From: Lingula anatina
Taxonomy: Eukaryota; Brachiopoda; Lingulata; Lingulida; Lingulidae
Reading direction: 5' to 3'
Assembly: GCF_001039355.2 (NCBI RefSeq)
Contig: NW_019776079.1
Span: 886,023 to 950,022, forward strand
Length of the DNA: 64,000 nucleotides
This document shows, one piece after another, positions 1 through 10,838 of the stretch (within the stretch, counting starts at the first letter, position 1; every line of letters begins with the position of its first letter). The notes beneath the pieces are model-generated. The model did no database searches. It was not told the origin of the DNA and was given only the letters and a program-made list of their open reading frames with translations. The position numbers were made by a program, and so were the translations under genes.

Positions 1-1030
1 CAACATGAATCTTACCCTCTATTGCTTTCTGTATTTTTGTGTTTTTCTCAGCAGAATCCATTGTGGTGACCTCATCAGTTGTTTCACTTGCCTCTGCTCT
101 GTGCAATGATTCCCCTGCTTCAGAGAAAGGCACATGGTGGTGTGTTTTACAAAGAGCACACTTGACAAGTGTGATATCTGGATACTGAAATCTACACAGT
201 CCATCATGTGGTACAGTTTCTACTTCTTCTTCATCTTCACTTGAACTGGTAGAAGTGTCTTTTTCTGTGTCATGTGCTGGGCTGGATACCTGAGGGCTCT
301 CATTACTATAACTGGTTGACACCACATCCAGGGCAGCAGAAAGAGACTCTGTAGTTTGTCTTGTTGCCTTGTACAACTCACTGAATACACTGCTCTGCAG
401 GCCAGGGGGGTTCTTGGCGACCTCCCACGGAGCCTCACAATCATCATCAGATATTGTCTGTGATGTCTCATTTGTCTGTTGTTCAGAGGATTCATATGTA
501 CTGTTGCGTGGTTTCAAGGGGACAGCTGGAAATCTACGGGTGAGATTATTACGTAAGACTCTTCTGGTTTTCTTGGAAACTTTCATAGATTCATTAAGTA
601 TCCGCTGATCACGTAAAGCAAGAGCAACATCCAGTTGTCCATACTTAGCATGGATACTGTACTTGGCAGCAGTCACCGGAGCTTGCTTTTCCTTAGAATA
701 CAGTGGCCACCTATTCCACTCCATAGTGCAGTATATCACACTAGCTGGACAGGTTTCCAAGTGTGAACCAAGTTTATAACGAGGCATAATAATTGGACAT
801 CCATTTTCATAGTTTATACAAGGCACTTTTTCATTTGGACACAATAGTATATGTTCCACAAGTTTGCAGGAATGAAAGTGGGCACCACACCCTTCCTTGC
901 AATGCATCATGGGACAACTGTTGGCAGTGTCATCTTGAACTCTGCAATGTCTGTTTAGGCATGTTAGACAATGGTCGTGGGGTACTCCATTTCTTTGAAT
1001 GAACTCTGCCAGTACATTGCTTTTCTCACT
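1..1030 (-). CDS. FBXO30: F-box only protein 30/40-like, partial exon
   Basis: One frame stays open on the minus strand from the acceptor at 1031-1032 (polypyrimidine tract plus AG) to the window edge. The start of the exon product carries a Cys/His-rich TRAF-like zinc-finger block with spaced HCLTC, CPMMHC, CGAHFHSC and CPNEKVPC motifs. It ends in CPASV followed by CTMEWNRWP, a signature I recognise from FBXO30 and FBXO40. An acidic Ser/Glu-rich linker follows. Known role of the family: substrate adaptors of SCF-type ubiquitin ligases, with the F-box near the C-terminus. That F-box would lie beyond position 1 and is not seen. There is no in-frame ATG before the zinc finger, so the start codon must be in an upstream exon at higher coordinates, which I did not find. 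The choice between FBXO30 and FBXO40 is not settled; vertebrates have both and invertebrates usually one. Confidence 0.88.
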
Positions 1031-2291
1031 CTGAAAAGAAAAAAAGACTGTAGATAGAATCATATCCAGTGATAGATCATACAGTGTAATAAAAATTATG
1101 GGTCAATTTACAGTTTTCAGAGTTTTATGCTCTCTTCCTCTGCTATAAATTTTTTGCCACTTTCAATTCTCCGATCCAGGAAGTTGCGAAAAAGTTCATT
1201 ACTTATTTTTTTCCAATCCCCCCCGTTTTTTTCTTTGCGGGATATGAAGGATGAAACATTCAGCAGAGGGAGCTGATTGAAGAGAACTATACTACAAAGT
1301 GACCTTATCTACAAATGATGATTCATGTGAATGTGAAATGCACCCCAATTTTATTTCACAGTAAAACGATAAATAATGTCTTCTTTTTTCATTTTTTAAA
1401 AATCTGAGCCATTCCCTTATGGAATTTTACTTGAAAAACTGCTTTACAAATGCAGTACTGGTTAATTCATATTCTGCAGAATGTGCTAAACAACAATATA
1501 TCTAAGCTGCAATGCTATATTACAATGATGTCAACAGACGATTGATAACCCTTGCTTCTTTTGTTAAACCTCTGGAGTGATTAAAATGCACAGAAAATGA
1601 CTGCAAATCACTAGAAATGATCATTTCATTAATTGCTAGGTCCCAGAAACTGATTTTGCCCTTCAAGTAATGAGGAAATACTGGCCTTTCTGATTAGCTA
1701 GATGGTATGCTCAGCAGGTAACAGCTGGTTCTGGTACACCACCATCTGGTGAACAGGTAAAGAAGCCTGGGGCTTATTAGAAACAAGAATGGGGACTCTA
1801 TTTAACTGTTAACAGAATGAGGGGAACGTTATATTGAATATGTAGACCCTTAAGTTACCATAAGTTTTATATGATTGGTGAAAATACCTGTGTGAACATC
1901 TAGAGGCAAATTAAGCCATAAATGACAAAAAATAAATGTAATCCACTAAAACTGATTTTATAACTTTTTCCATATAAACCTTTTGCAATGGTGTCACAAT
2001 TTTTCAGAGAACAAAAGCACTGTATAATTTCCTTTCACATATTTATACCTAAAGAGTTAAAGCTACCCAGTATATTTAAATATCATTCCAGGGCTAGTTT
2101 CAGCATCAAATGTCTTTTCTCCAAATAACTATATCATATTATCCAACTATCAACGTAACTATTTACTGAATCAGCAAGAAGCAGTACAATATTTTTCATT
2201 CACTTATATCAAAGTAAAATATGTTTTAAGCATTTCATTAAAATGGACACTCCTAGCATGAACCCCAAATCTTGTCTACTCAAAAAGGTGA

Positions 2292-2471
2292 TTAACCAAT
2301 CCCAAGTCTTGCAACTATAGGGTAGTCTTCAGTATGATTTAATGGTGAGCTAGTCAATGTTTCAGCATAAATTTCAGGCTCATTTCCAAATAAACCATTC
2401 ACTTGTATGTAGATCCTCAGCAAGTGAAGCACTGCTTTCCACTGACCAGACTGGACAAAATTCTTTGCCAT
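2292..2471 (-). CDS. Orphan candidate terminal coding exon
   Basis: A 59-codon minus-strand frame from ATG to TAA with protein-like composition, including NFVQSGQWKAVLHLLRIYIQ and a Pro/Glu/Thr-rich end. An acceptor-like tract ending in AG lies about 15 bases before the ATG. A second, overlapping frame is also open for about 31 codons, so the true frame is uncertain. The helical part vaguely resembles a pentatricopeptide or HEAT-like helix, but I do not recognise a family. It could be the last exon of an unlisted minus-strand gene or a chance open frame. Confidence 0.28.
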   Translation of the reverse strand: MAKNFVQSGQWKAVLHLLRIYIQVNGLFGNEPEIYAETLTSSPLNHTEDYPIVARLGIG

Positions 2472-2765
2472 CTCTCACTAATGAAAACACAAGTGTGGTG
2501 ATTATAAAATATAAAACTTGATGTGTTTAATTTTAGAAAAGTCTGGCATAGTAAATTCAGCTAAATGCCATTCATTTTCAAAATGTTCAAAGAAGATGCA
2601 AAATAACTTCATATTCTTTGCAAAATATCAATTTTTGGATCAAAAATTTTGCTACCAGGGATTTGTGTCAGGAATTAACATAACCTCAGAGAGGCCAGTT
2701 TATATTATTTAAAACAGTTATCTTTGGCATAAAGATAACCAATCTAAGATCGCTTTACCATATGC

Positions 2766-2808
2766 AAAAAAAAAAAAAAAACAACAACAAACAAACAAAC
2801 AAACAAAC
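2766..2808. repeat. Poly-A / (AAAC)n microsatellite
   Basis: A run of A followed by AAC and AAAC units. It may be the old poly-A tail of a retroelement, but no element body was recognised beside it. Confidence 0.85.
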
Positions 2809-3550
2809 TTACAAGCAGTAAAACATTTTTTCATATTATTCATACAGATCATAGTTTTAAAATGAGTTGTCAATTCCTATCTGACCATAGCACTTCTATT
2901 CTTTAAAACTAATAAAAGATTTATTCAGTAAAAAAAATTCAATTTGTCATTTTTTTACTTTTGAAAGCTCTGAAATTATTGATGCTGGAAGGGCATTTAC
3001 GTCACAGCACCATGTGTTCATTCCATTAATAATTTGCTTTGGTTACATGCCATTTGAAAACATACCATGGAACTTAACCCTACAAATTATCAAGCTAACA
3101 TTCAACTTCACAACTGGGATACCCATCAAAACTCTTCTTCTCCATTCATGACTCACCTGCTCTTTATGCAGAATGTACTGATAAAAGAATCCAGCTTATT
3201 AAAAATAAGATCCTATGATATGTTCCACACTCTCTTTGTTTACTTTGTCTTACCTAAAGATATCAATGGTAACAGCAAAAGTATAAAACAAAGTACAAAA
3301 ACTGATTTTTTGTACAAAGATAGGCATTAAGTTATTATACTGTAGGAGTTCATTTTAAGACAAAAACCTCATTCAATACTTACCAAATAAAGTTGTCTTA
3401 CAGCGCACTGAATCATTGTGATCCACACATCAACCCCACAGGTGGAAAATTAGAGTAAAATACCTCATTTAATCATTTGAAATGAAAATTTAACTTGTCT
3501 GACAGACTTTCAACAAAACCCTCTCCTATGAAAAAGCTTCTCATAGACAA

Positions 3551-3629
3551 TTAAAGGTCATGAGGATGATTGGCTCTGAGCATTTCTTTCATAACTTCCT
3601 CAGCTTGAAAAGGCAATCCTACTCTGAAC
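3551..3629 (-). CDS. Orphan candidate terminal coding exon
   Basis: A pyrimidine-rich tract ending TGCAG precedes a 25-codon minus-strand frame closed by TAA. Its residues begin FRVGLPFQAEEVMKEML and look like an amphipathic helix. The exon-like boundary and composition are suggestive only. No upstream partner exon or family was identified, and it may be unrelated to the candidate at 2292-2471. Confidence 0.25.
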
Positions 3630-5015
3630 CTGCAAGCAGATAGCATTCACATGTGCCTACAGCTGCCAAAAATAGAACCCAGTACAGAGTAAACATAAAG
3701 ACTGGAGCAGGCGATGATCAGCACCAATGCATCATGCCTGCTCAGTGTTCTTTGGTCTTCTTCAGAATAACAACAGTTTTCCTATGAATAATTGAAGATA
3801 ACAAGCCCTGATATATTAATGTGCAGGAGATGACAGCAGCATACTTAGTCAGGCTGGAGAATTAATTAAGAATTGAGAAATGCTATTCGACAACAGCCAA
3901 GCTATTGTCTACTCAGTTCACATGCAATAACAATTTTAATCCATTTAGGCATGAATATTTCATTGGCAGTTCCACCTAAACAATGATGGTCACTAATAAC
4001 TGACCAGATTGCACTAATTTCCTAATGGTCGGTGTCTCCAATTATCACTCTCATATTGCAATGACATTATACCATACATCTTCCCATTCATAAAGCCAGG
4101 AGACTTGTGTTATTCAACACACTTATGCAGCTGCAACATCAGCGGACTTTCAATTTTTGAGCAGTAACTAGAAATAATCTGAAATTTTACAGTCGAACAG
4201 ACAGTTTTATAGCTCATAGCTTCCTATGATCTCTATATATTGTACCATTCCACAAAAAAATCTATATCCAACTTTTGACTTTTTAAAGATATATATTCTT
4301 ATGTTAGCCCCTTTTTTCTGTATTTAAGTGAGTACATCCTCCTTCTGATATATCCCTTGATCTGTCACTGTGTCAGAACATCTTCACACAATATATCTTA
4401 TTGTTGGTCAGGTGAGATCACATGCCAGGAGATGACCATTAATCAATGATAACTTTTGTCAAGTAATATTTTCTGTAAGTCTGAACTTAATTTCCCACCA
4501 TGATATTCCCTTAGGTCAAAATGGAGTGCAATACAACAGAAGTAATATAGCTGTCAAAGTAGAACTAGGGAGGTTCACATTAATACAAAGAATTATCAGT
4601 CAGCCAACAGCATACTGTACTGGCAAAGGCTTAAAAAAAGTCTCTGATAAGCTTCTCATGAAAAGAGCACACCAAAGTGAAATGCTTGAAATGAAAGAAA
4701 CAGCAAAATGGGTACACCACATGAACTTTCTTGATAACATCAATGTGATTAGTCATACTTTTAAACCAAAGCCCGTAACCATTTGCAACCCCCCAAATTG
4801 ATGAGTTGTAACCATAATTTTATGGAATGAGAAAGTCAAAAAAGATAGCAAAGCTGTCAAAGGTAGTGATTTCATTTATAAATCAGTATTACATTACTGC
4901 TTCAAATATTGAACAGATGATTTACACAGTTCCCCAATGTTTCTACCAAAATTAAACATATGTTGTTATAGTGAATATTGTTTGAGAGGTGTGTTGATAA
5001 ACTGTGCAGCATTAA

Positions 5016-5352
5016 AGGGATAATAACTCTTCGTTTCGGCCAAAAAATTAATTTTCCTGGAGTAAACAACAATTTTCCAATACTTACCAATGGTTAATGA
5101 ATCCATTTTTACATTCAAAGTTAGTCCCTGGTTTTTTTCTAAAAAGTTTGGTGTTTTGTTAAAATCTCTTAAGAGGTTTTAACAGAGCATAGCCATCAGT
5201 GGAGGTCACGTGGTCTAAAGACAAGCTCAGATATCAGAAAAATAGCTATAACTGCCGGTTTTGTGGTAAAACAAAATATATTATATTTCAATGAGTTATT
5301 CACAATGATTTTATTGTGAAATATAGATATCATACGAAGAGTTATTATCCCT
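5016..5352 (-). mobile_element. TTAA-flanked piggyBac-like MITE, copy 1
   Basis: The 337-bp element starts AGGGATAATAACTCTTCG and ends with its exact reverse complement. It is flanked on both sides by TTAA (5012-5015 and 5353-5356). TTAA target duplication is typical of piggyBac-type transposition. No coding capacity is seen. An internal near-palindrome lies at 5158-5183. A truncated copy in inverse orientation is at 61054-61225. Confidence 0.8.
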
Positions 5353-5408
5353 TTAACATCATCACACAAGCAAAGTAATGTTTTCGTAGCTCTTTTCCAT
5401 ACCTAGGC

Positions 5409-5476
5409 CACTATGATTTAAAGTACAAAAGAGCCTTAGGACTTCACTATGATTTAAAGTACAAAAGAGCCTTAGG
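5409..5476 (+). repeat. 36-bp tandem duplication
   Basis: Two nearly identical units, each carrying CACTATGATTTAAAGTACAA and separated by four bases. A diverged third occurrence of the core lies near 5938-5960, and a CCCTAGCTGTTCAAGGA block recurs near 5591 and 6005. The surroundings are therefore an older repeat split by the MITE at 5713-5935. Confidence 0.75.
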
Positions 5477-5712
5477 GTGCATTCAGATTCACACATTGTA
5501 CTAGCTGGGTCGGTCCACCTCTGTGGGGGAATCTCCCTAAAGTGCAAATATTAAATGGAATCACCCTAAACAGCACACAATGATTAATCACCCCTAGCTG
5601 TTCAAGGAGGCATGCCAGACAATTAACCTGATTCCAGTGATTGTACTTTAACAAGTGTTCTCCACAGGGTTGGACCAACCCAGCTTGTATGACACATAGA
5701 TCTGAATGCAGT

Positions 5713-5935
5713 CTAAGACCCCATTTCCAGAGATTAGATCGATCTACTTTAGATCGACCTAACTCCCTGGGGGTTCACGCTAAATAGCTGTCAGCCGGGC
5801 GGACACGAAAGTTAATTACCCCCTTACAGCTTGTAGTAGGCGGGACGGACATTTAAGCCGGATTATCTGACAGTTATCTAGTGAGACTCCCCGCGGGGAT
5901 AGATCGATCTAAAAGCTCTGGGAATACAGCCTAAG
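5713..5935 (+). mobile_element. GATC-rich MITE, copy 1
   Basis: About 220 bp with imperfect terminal inverted repeats, each holding CCAGAG-like sequence followed by TAGATCGATCTA. The interior is GC-richer than the surroundings. A clear second copy lies in the opposite orientation at 34507-34733. No open frame is present. I could not assign the superfamily, and the ends are accurate only to a few bases. Confidence 0.7.
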
Positions 5936-6333
5936 TCACCATGATCCAAAGTACAAAATCTACTACTAGTACTCAATGGAATCAGTTCTTGGTGGTTAAT
6001 TACCCCCTAGCTGTTCAAGGAAGTGTCAAACCAGGGCTTGACATCAACTTTTTTCACTTTGTTTCTACTGAATGCAATCAGGCCTGGTGGTTTGGTTGTT
6101 GTTCCAGATTAAAAAAATTTCAAATAAAAGGTTATGACAGTTTCACTGCATTTTTTTTCTTTTTTTTTTTTACAAAAAGAGATTATAGAAAATGTAATAT
6201 ATAGAGTTTACCCAACTGACATGTGCCATCATTTGCTTTCAAAGTTAAAACTTATTTCCTGACTTTATAAGAGCGCATTCTCAACGAATTAAGCCAGGTT
6301 TTACAAAGCCGGTGACCTAAAAATGGCGGACGN

Positions 6334-7023
6334 GGGGCCGGTTTCACAAAGCAGTAGTTAGTTAGCGATCGGTAGTTAGCCTCTCGCTAGTTATAGTGCC
6401 GTTTCACGAAGCAATCGCTAGTTCTCTCGCTCGTTATTGTCTCGTTGTTACCTTGGATATTTAACGACTGGTCAGACCAGTCGCTAACTCTAGAGTTTCA
6501 TCGTACGCATGCGTAATGAGTGAAATAAAAAGGTTGCTTAGTTACCGTTGTCTGTCGTTTGTCTTTGTATCCAATATGGCGGCTACCTTTCTTGCTATCC
6601 GTACCGCCAGACGGCAACGTAGACTACGGCGTTTTCATGAAAGGCAGAATCTATTAGAATATACACACGATGATGCAATTTACCAGAGGTTGTGCCTAGC
6701 TGTGACAAAAAGAGCGGCAAAAAAGGTGGTGGAGATTCTTTACGACGACCTCAAAGCAGACGTTCTTATGCATTTCCAGCCACCAAAAATTGGAGAGTTA
6801 GTGCTTTCGTGACACTTTTACGCAAGAGTTCCACTTCCGGCAGACGGTTTCGAGACTACGGTGAGTAACGAGAGAACTAACGACCGAACTTTACGACTGA
6901 ACTTAGCGATGAGTTAACTACTGCTTCATGAAACACCCCTCGAAAATCGCTAAGTTTGCTCGTTAGCGAGGTAGTTCAGTAGTTAGTTGTTCTAACTAAC
7001 TACTGCTTTGTGAAACCGGCCCC
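6334..7023 (+). mobile_element. Harbinger-like element with nested inverted ends
   Basis: The 690-bp element has perfect 32-bp terminal inverted repeats beginning GGGGCCGGTTTCACAAAGC. Inside each end is a second, diverged copy of the same motif (about 6401-6425 and about 6925-6950). GGGCCGGTTTCACAAAG-type ends are familiar from PIF/Harbinger-group elements. The interior holds a short transposase-like remnant (6516-6812). An undetermined base at 6333 touches the left end and prevents reading a target-site duplication. Confidence 0.7.
6516..6812 (+). pseudogene. Harbinger-type transposase N-terminal remnant
   Basis: A 98-codon frame inside the element at 6334-7023. After MAATFLAIRTARRQRRLRRF it has an acidic/hydrophobic segment with HDDAIYQRL and LYDDLKADVL, resembling the helical N-terminal part of HARBI1-like nucleases. 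The DDE catalytic core is absent, so the element is non-autonomous. The assignment rests on pattern resemblance and on the matching terminal repeats. Confidence 0.45.
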
Positions 7024-7063
7024 TGACCAGATAATGTGAATGCTTGCATACAACATTTTTGAC

Positions 7064-7293
7064 AGACATCATATGAGAATCAGACAGAGGCAAAAAAATC
7101 TAGGATATCAACCTCAATATTGCTTTTTCCAACATCATCCAAACTACACAACTTAATGCTCATTTATAAATATCATAATGGTTTATTTCATAATTAAAAT
7201 CTTTCACATATTTCAATTTTTGGTTGTTTAGGTGAAAAATTATCATATTGGTATTACTGCACACTATGATTGTCTGATTCTCATATAATGTCT
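7064..7293. mobile_element. Inverted-repeat element (possible MITE)
   Basis: AGACATCATATGAGAATCAG at the left is repeated as a near-perfect inverted copy at 7270-7293, giving a 230-bp unit. It starts 40 bp right of the Harbinger-like element. No target-site duplication is obvious and no frame is present, so it could be a MITE or a chance-preserved inverted repeat. Confidence 0.5.
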
Positions 7294-8939
7294 CATGTGA
7301 TAGTCTCTTTCCTATGTCAATTCAATCTCTTCCTTAATGTTCTTTACGAAACAAACCGAACCTCTCTTCAATGGTATCAATGTTCTTCACATTGAAAGGA
7401 TCATGACCAATGAGTTCAAGGCACTGTTGACATGAAACATCCAAATTCCAAAAATCCAAAATTCCATTAGCGGTATCTAGTGATCACAGTCTGTGCCCTG
7501 AATACCCTGCGGCGTAATTAACTTGCAGACCGAGCGAGTTACTTCCAAAGCTGCAATTAATTCTCAGCTGCGCTCAGAGGAGATTCGCACACCTGGAGGC
7601 ATGCACAATAAGTTAGAGAGAAAGAAATGGCGGTTATGGTTGCTTTGAAAAATGTGTTTGTCGATTTTGTGCAACAACAAGACGAAGAAGGTGAGGTCCA
7701 CATACACCCGACAGATATGAGTGCAAACTGATGAACTCCACAGTTTGGAGATACTACTGCGCATGTGTCCAGGTGTAAGAATCTCAGGGCGCGTGTTAGA
7801 CGTTAAATTTTGAATAGATCTTGTTCTTTTGGAGTGTTTGATGCTATAAAACTGCTGTTTTTGTTAATAATTTCCATCTAAAACAGCTTTGTATGCACAT
7901 TTAAATATGTAGTTGAGTTAATATTAGTAAAATTAGCAATTCAATACAAGTCTGAGTATATTTTGAAAGTAATATAACTGAAGACATCTAAACTGACTGC
8001 ACTTTATTTACATAGAGCCTCATGTGGAAATCATGCAGCAAATAATCAATCACATCCCTCCAATATAGCATTTTTCCAACAGAATGGCGCTAATTTGCCT
8101 AAAACTGAAGATTAAAAAGATATTCCCAATCACTGTTTTGATTCAGAGTTCACTTTGTACCTATTATTCTATCCACAGACAATACCGAAAACATAAAACA
8201 AGGTCCAATCTTCACACTAAACACAATATATTAAGAAATACTTTACTACATATATTCACAACAAACACAATTTTGTAACTAGAAAAGCACTTAGAGAGCA
8301 AAGACCTCCACAAAGGCAGCTAGCTTCTTTTCAATTGAATATATTATTTAATAAAATCAACTAATAATGGACCACCATCGAAGTCTCAGTAAGCAACCCA
8401 ATTTCTAACCTATCCTGAATTCTCTTTCTAAAATCAGTCTATAAGTGTTTGAGTTAGGCTGTAAACTTACAAACCAACTAAGGCAAAAACATAACCTCCT
8501 TGGTGGAGATTATTATATAATCTCAAACTAAGTTAATGAAATTGTAAAGGTGTAAAAACAAAACAAAATCCAATTATCTCAAAGGTTTGCTCTAATGGCT
8601 GAAACAAAGATTGTAAACTGGAGGAAGTACATGACATTGGCTAGGTACATTACATGTGTCAAAAACTTCCTTAAAGCATGATTCAATGTATAACTCAGCA
8701 CCTGATATATGTGAAAACTTGTACCACATTTTTCAGATCTTGCTAATTGTTCTCATCTATTAGTTGTTTTTTATTCTTTTTAAAAATACAATAACTGAGG
8801 AGGGTTCCACTTCTTACAGTGACAAAGTGTAAGATTTTCATCACACCTGAAAGGTAATCTATAAGACATTTCAAGCAAAAATGAATTTTCTTTGAGAAAA
8901 AGGCAATTTTTTCATATTCAGGAATTATTGCACTACCCT
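7294..8939. other. No recognised feature apart from a possible first exon
   Basis: AT-rich DNA with several short frames of no recognisable content. Only the candidate first exon at 7627-7690 stands out. Confidence 0.5.
7627..7690 (+). CDS. Possible first coding exon of an unidentified gene
   Basis: AAATGGCGG (YY1-like start context) opens a frame coding MAVMVALKNVFVDFVQQQDE, followed by a good donor GAAG|GTGAGG. The area is richer in CpG than its neighbours. No downstream plus-strand exon of matching phase was found before the BLCAP gene, so this stays a weak call. It could equally be part of an old repeat. Confidence 0.25.
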
Positions 8940-9262
8940 TGTACCTGTCCCTGTACTTGGATTTGATTTAAAGTGAGCGAAGTCATCAGGACAAGAAGAT
9001 GGAAATGGATTGGCCATATGCTGAGGAAAGACCCAAATACCACCACTAAAGTAGCCGTGTACTGGACAACAGAAGGGCATAGAAAAAGAGGCAAACCTAA
9101 GACCACATGGAGGAGGACTGTCGAAGCAGAGTTAAAACAACTAGGCGAAAGTTGGGAGACAATCCAACATCTGGCTAGAGACAGAGAGGAGTGGAGGACC
9201 TTTGTTGATGCCTTAGATGGCCGACGGCATAATAGGAGATGGAGCATGGATTCCCAGTAACA
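8940..9262 (+). mobile_element. Non-LTR retrotransposon fragment (RT C-terminal tail)
   Basis: A 95-codon frame (8973-9260) has the widespread LINE tail pattern: RRWKWIGHMLRKDPN, then RKRGKPKTTWRRTVEAEL, then a W/R-rich end. I recognise it as the region after the reverse transcriptase domain of endonuclease-reverse transcriptase polyproteins in many invertebrate genomes. The catalytic YADD region and the endonuclease are missing, so it is a 5'-truncated dead copy. Confidence 0.75.
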
Positions 9263-10583
9263 CATATAAGCCACTTCTACTAGTTTCCAATACAAATAAA
9301 ATAAAGTCAACATGCCAAGTCGTAAACCAAATTAATCACTTGTTCAGCTAAAAAACGCTGACATCAAAATTCTGGTAGGAATTGACCTATTTACCTGTCC
9401 CACCAATTTGTAAGAGTCTGCTAAATGATGTAGTACTGCACGGCATTGCATACTTGTTCAAATGAGACTGCTGAGGGATATGTACATATACATATTTATA
9501 TTTAAGTTATACTAGTTATACTAGTTATTTGAAACTATACAGTGGCATTTGGTCAGGTTCTGTGGTAAAAATTTGACTTCAAATGCTTCTGTAAAGAAAC
9601 ACCAAGGGGCATTGTTTTATACTTCCCAAAAAAATGACATTTGGACGGGTATTCAGTGGTCACAGCTCTCTGGCTGAAATGTGGGGACACATTTGACTTA
9701 ATGGCAGCAGTGGCTATTTAAAAACTGTGATATTTCCTTTAATTTTAGAGATAATTTTGATCTTTCAGAAGATAGAACTTGTGTTAACATCGGGCATTCT
9801 TGTTTTTCTGATATACCTCCAACATGTACATGTAATATAATATACGCTGTAAATTACCGTCACGCAGTCTAAGATCTATCTCAAGGTACCAAGCTCTGCC
9901 TTGCATATGCCTTTCAGTACGCATGAATATAAATCAGCCATGTTCACAACCATTCAAAACCAACTTACACAGTATTCTTCAGTCATTTCTGTTCCAGTAT
10001 AACCTTGTGCTTTGAGATCAAACGCCACCCTCCGACGAAAAGGAAGCTCCAGTTGCCTTTACATGCGGAGAGATACGAATATTAGTATATTAGTTTAACA
10101 TTTATTCCTGTCATCATTTCCAAGTGATAGGATAGAAAGTATTCATATTGTTTGAGCAAATTTTATCAAATGTTTTAAAAGTTTATTTGAGATTCAATAT
10201 ATATGCCTATAGTTTACATGTGATACAAAATAATGTATACGAAACTAAATTAGCTAACAATTGATGAAATTACGGAAGAGACTGGCTGGACAATGACAAC
10301 AGCAGAGGGACGCTGTGTGAGAAATTAGACTTCATAACTGACCAGTGATTGACGTTTTGTGCAATTATGTATTAGGAGGACTCTGATATATAAATGACAA
10401 CTAATTGGATAATTTTCAATCCCAATCAGTTAAGGTCAATTTGATGACAGTCATACAGTATATAACGCAAGTTTTACTACAGTTGGCGACACTTGCCCTG
10501 CGTTTTCTCTTGCGCTGCTAATGTTGCAGTGACATTAATGTGCAAAGTGCTACATACTTGTGAAGAAGAGGGAAGTATTTGAA

Positions 10584-10838
10584 ATGTATTGTTTGCAGTG
10601 GCTTCTTCCTGTACTTCTCTTGCCAAAGCCAGTGGACCCGGCATTTTTATACAACCATGCTATGTTCATGGTACTGTATCTGACTAGTTTCTTTCTGGAG
10701 AAGAAACCATGTACTATTTGCAGCATAGTGTTTCTGGTGGCCCTATTCTTGGTCTGTTACAGCTGTACAGGGAATTGTCTGTTTTGGACATGCGAAGAGG
10801 AGGGATGCTCAGAAGGCAGCAGCTGCAGTAAATCCTGA
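10584..10838 (+). CDS. BLCAP: BLCAP homolog, copy A
   Basis: A single-exon 84-residue protein starting [16 protein letters not shown], with [19 protein letters not shown] and CYSC in the second half. I recognise it as bladder cancer-associated protein (BC10), 87 aa in human. The first ATG gives the family's exact N-terminus; upstream codons in the open frame are ignored. Two hydrophobic helices (roughly residues 20-40 and 44-65) fit its known small two-pass membrane topology. The C-terminus is Cys/Glu/Ser-rich and poorly conserved. Family role: a negative regulator of proliferation in human cells; mechanism not established. A TGTTGCAG acceptor-like site at about 10520-10527 may end a 5'-UTR intron, as in the human gene. 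An AATAAA signal lies about 160 bp downstream. Confidence 0.93.
   Translation: MYCLQWLLPVLLLPKPVDPAFLYNHAMFMVLYLTSFFLEKKPCTICSIVFLVALFLVCYSCTGNCLFWTCEEEGCSEGSSCSKS

Larger units (their letters stand above)
1031..5015. other. Non-genic or intronic stretch
   Basis: AT-rich sequence upstream of the FBXO30-like exon. It could be that gene's first intron, intergenic DNA, or both. It holds a poly-A/AAAC microsatellite and two short minus-strand segments that look like terminal coding exons (listed separately). A 91-codon plus-strand frame at 4526-4801 has no domain and no splice support. Nothing else was recognised. Confidence 0.5.

Noticed and set aside
220-608. Open frames in other frames across the FBXO30-like exon
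   Set aside because: They overlap the long open minus-strand frame with the recognisable zinc-finger and CTMEWNRWP signature, and have no content of their own.
4526-4801. 91-codon plus-strand frame
   Set aside because: No domain, no splice or promoter support; length is unremarkable for AT-rich intergenic DNA.
8933-9313. 126-codon minus-strand frame
   Set aside because: Antisense shadow of the LINE tail frame at 8973-9260.
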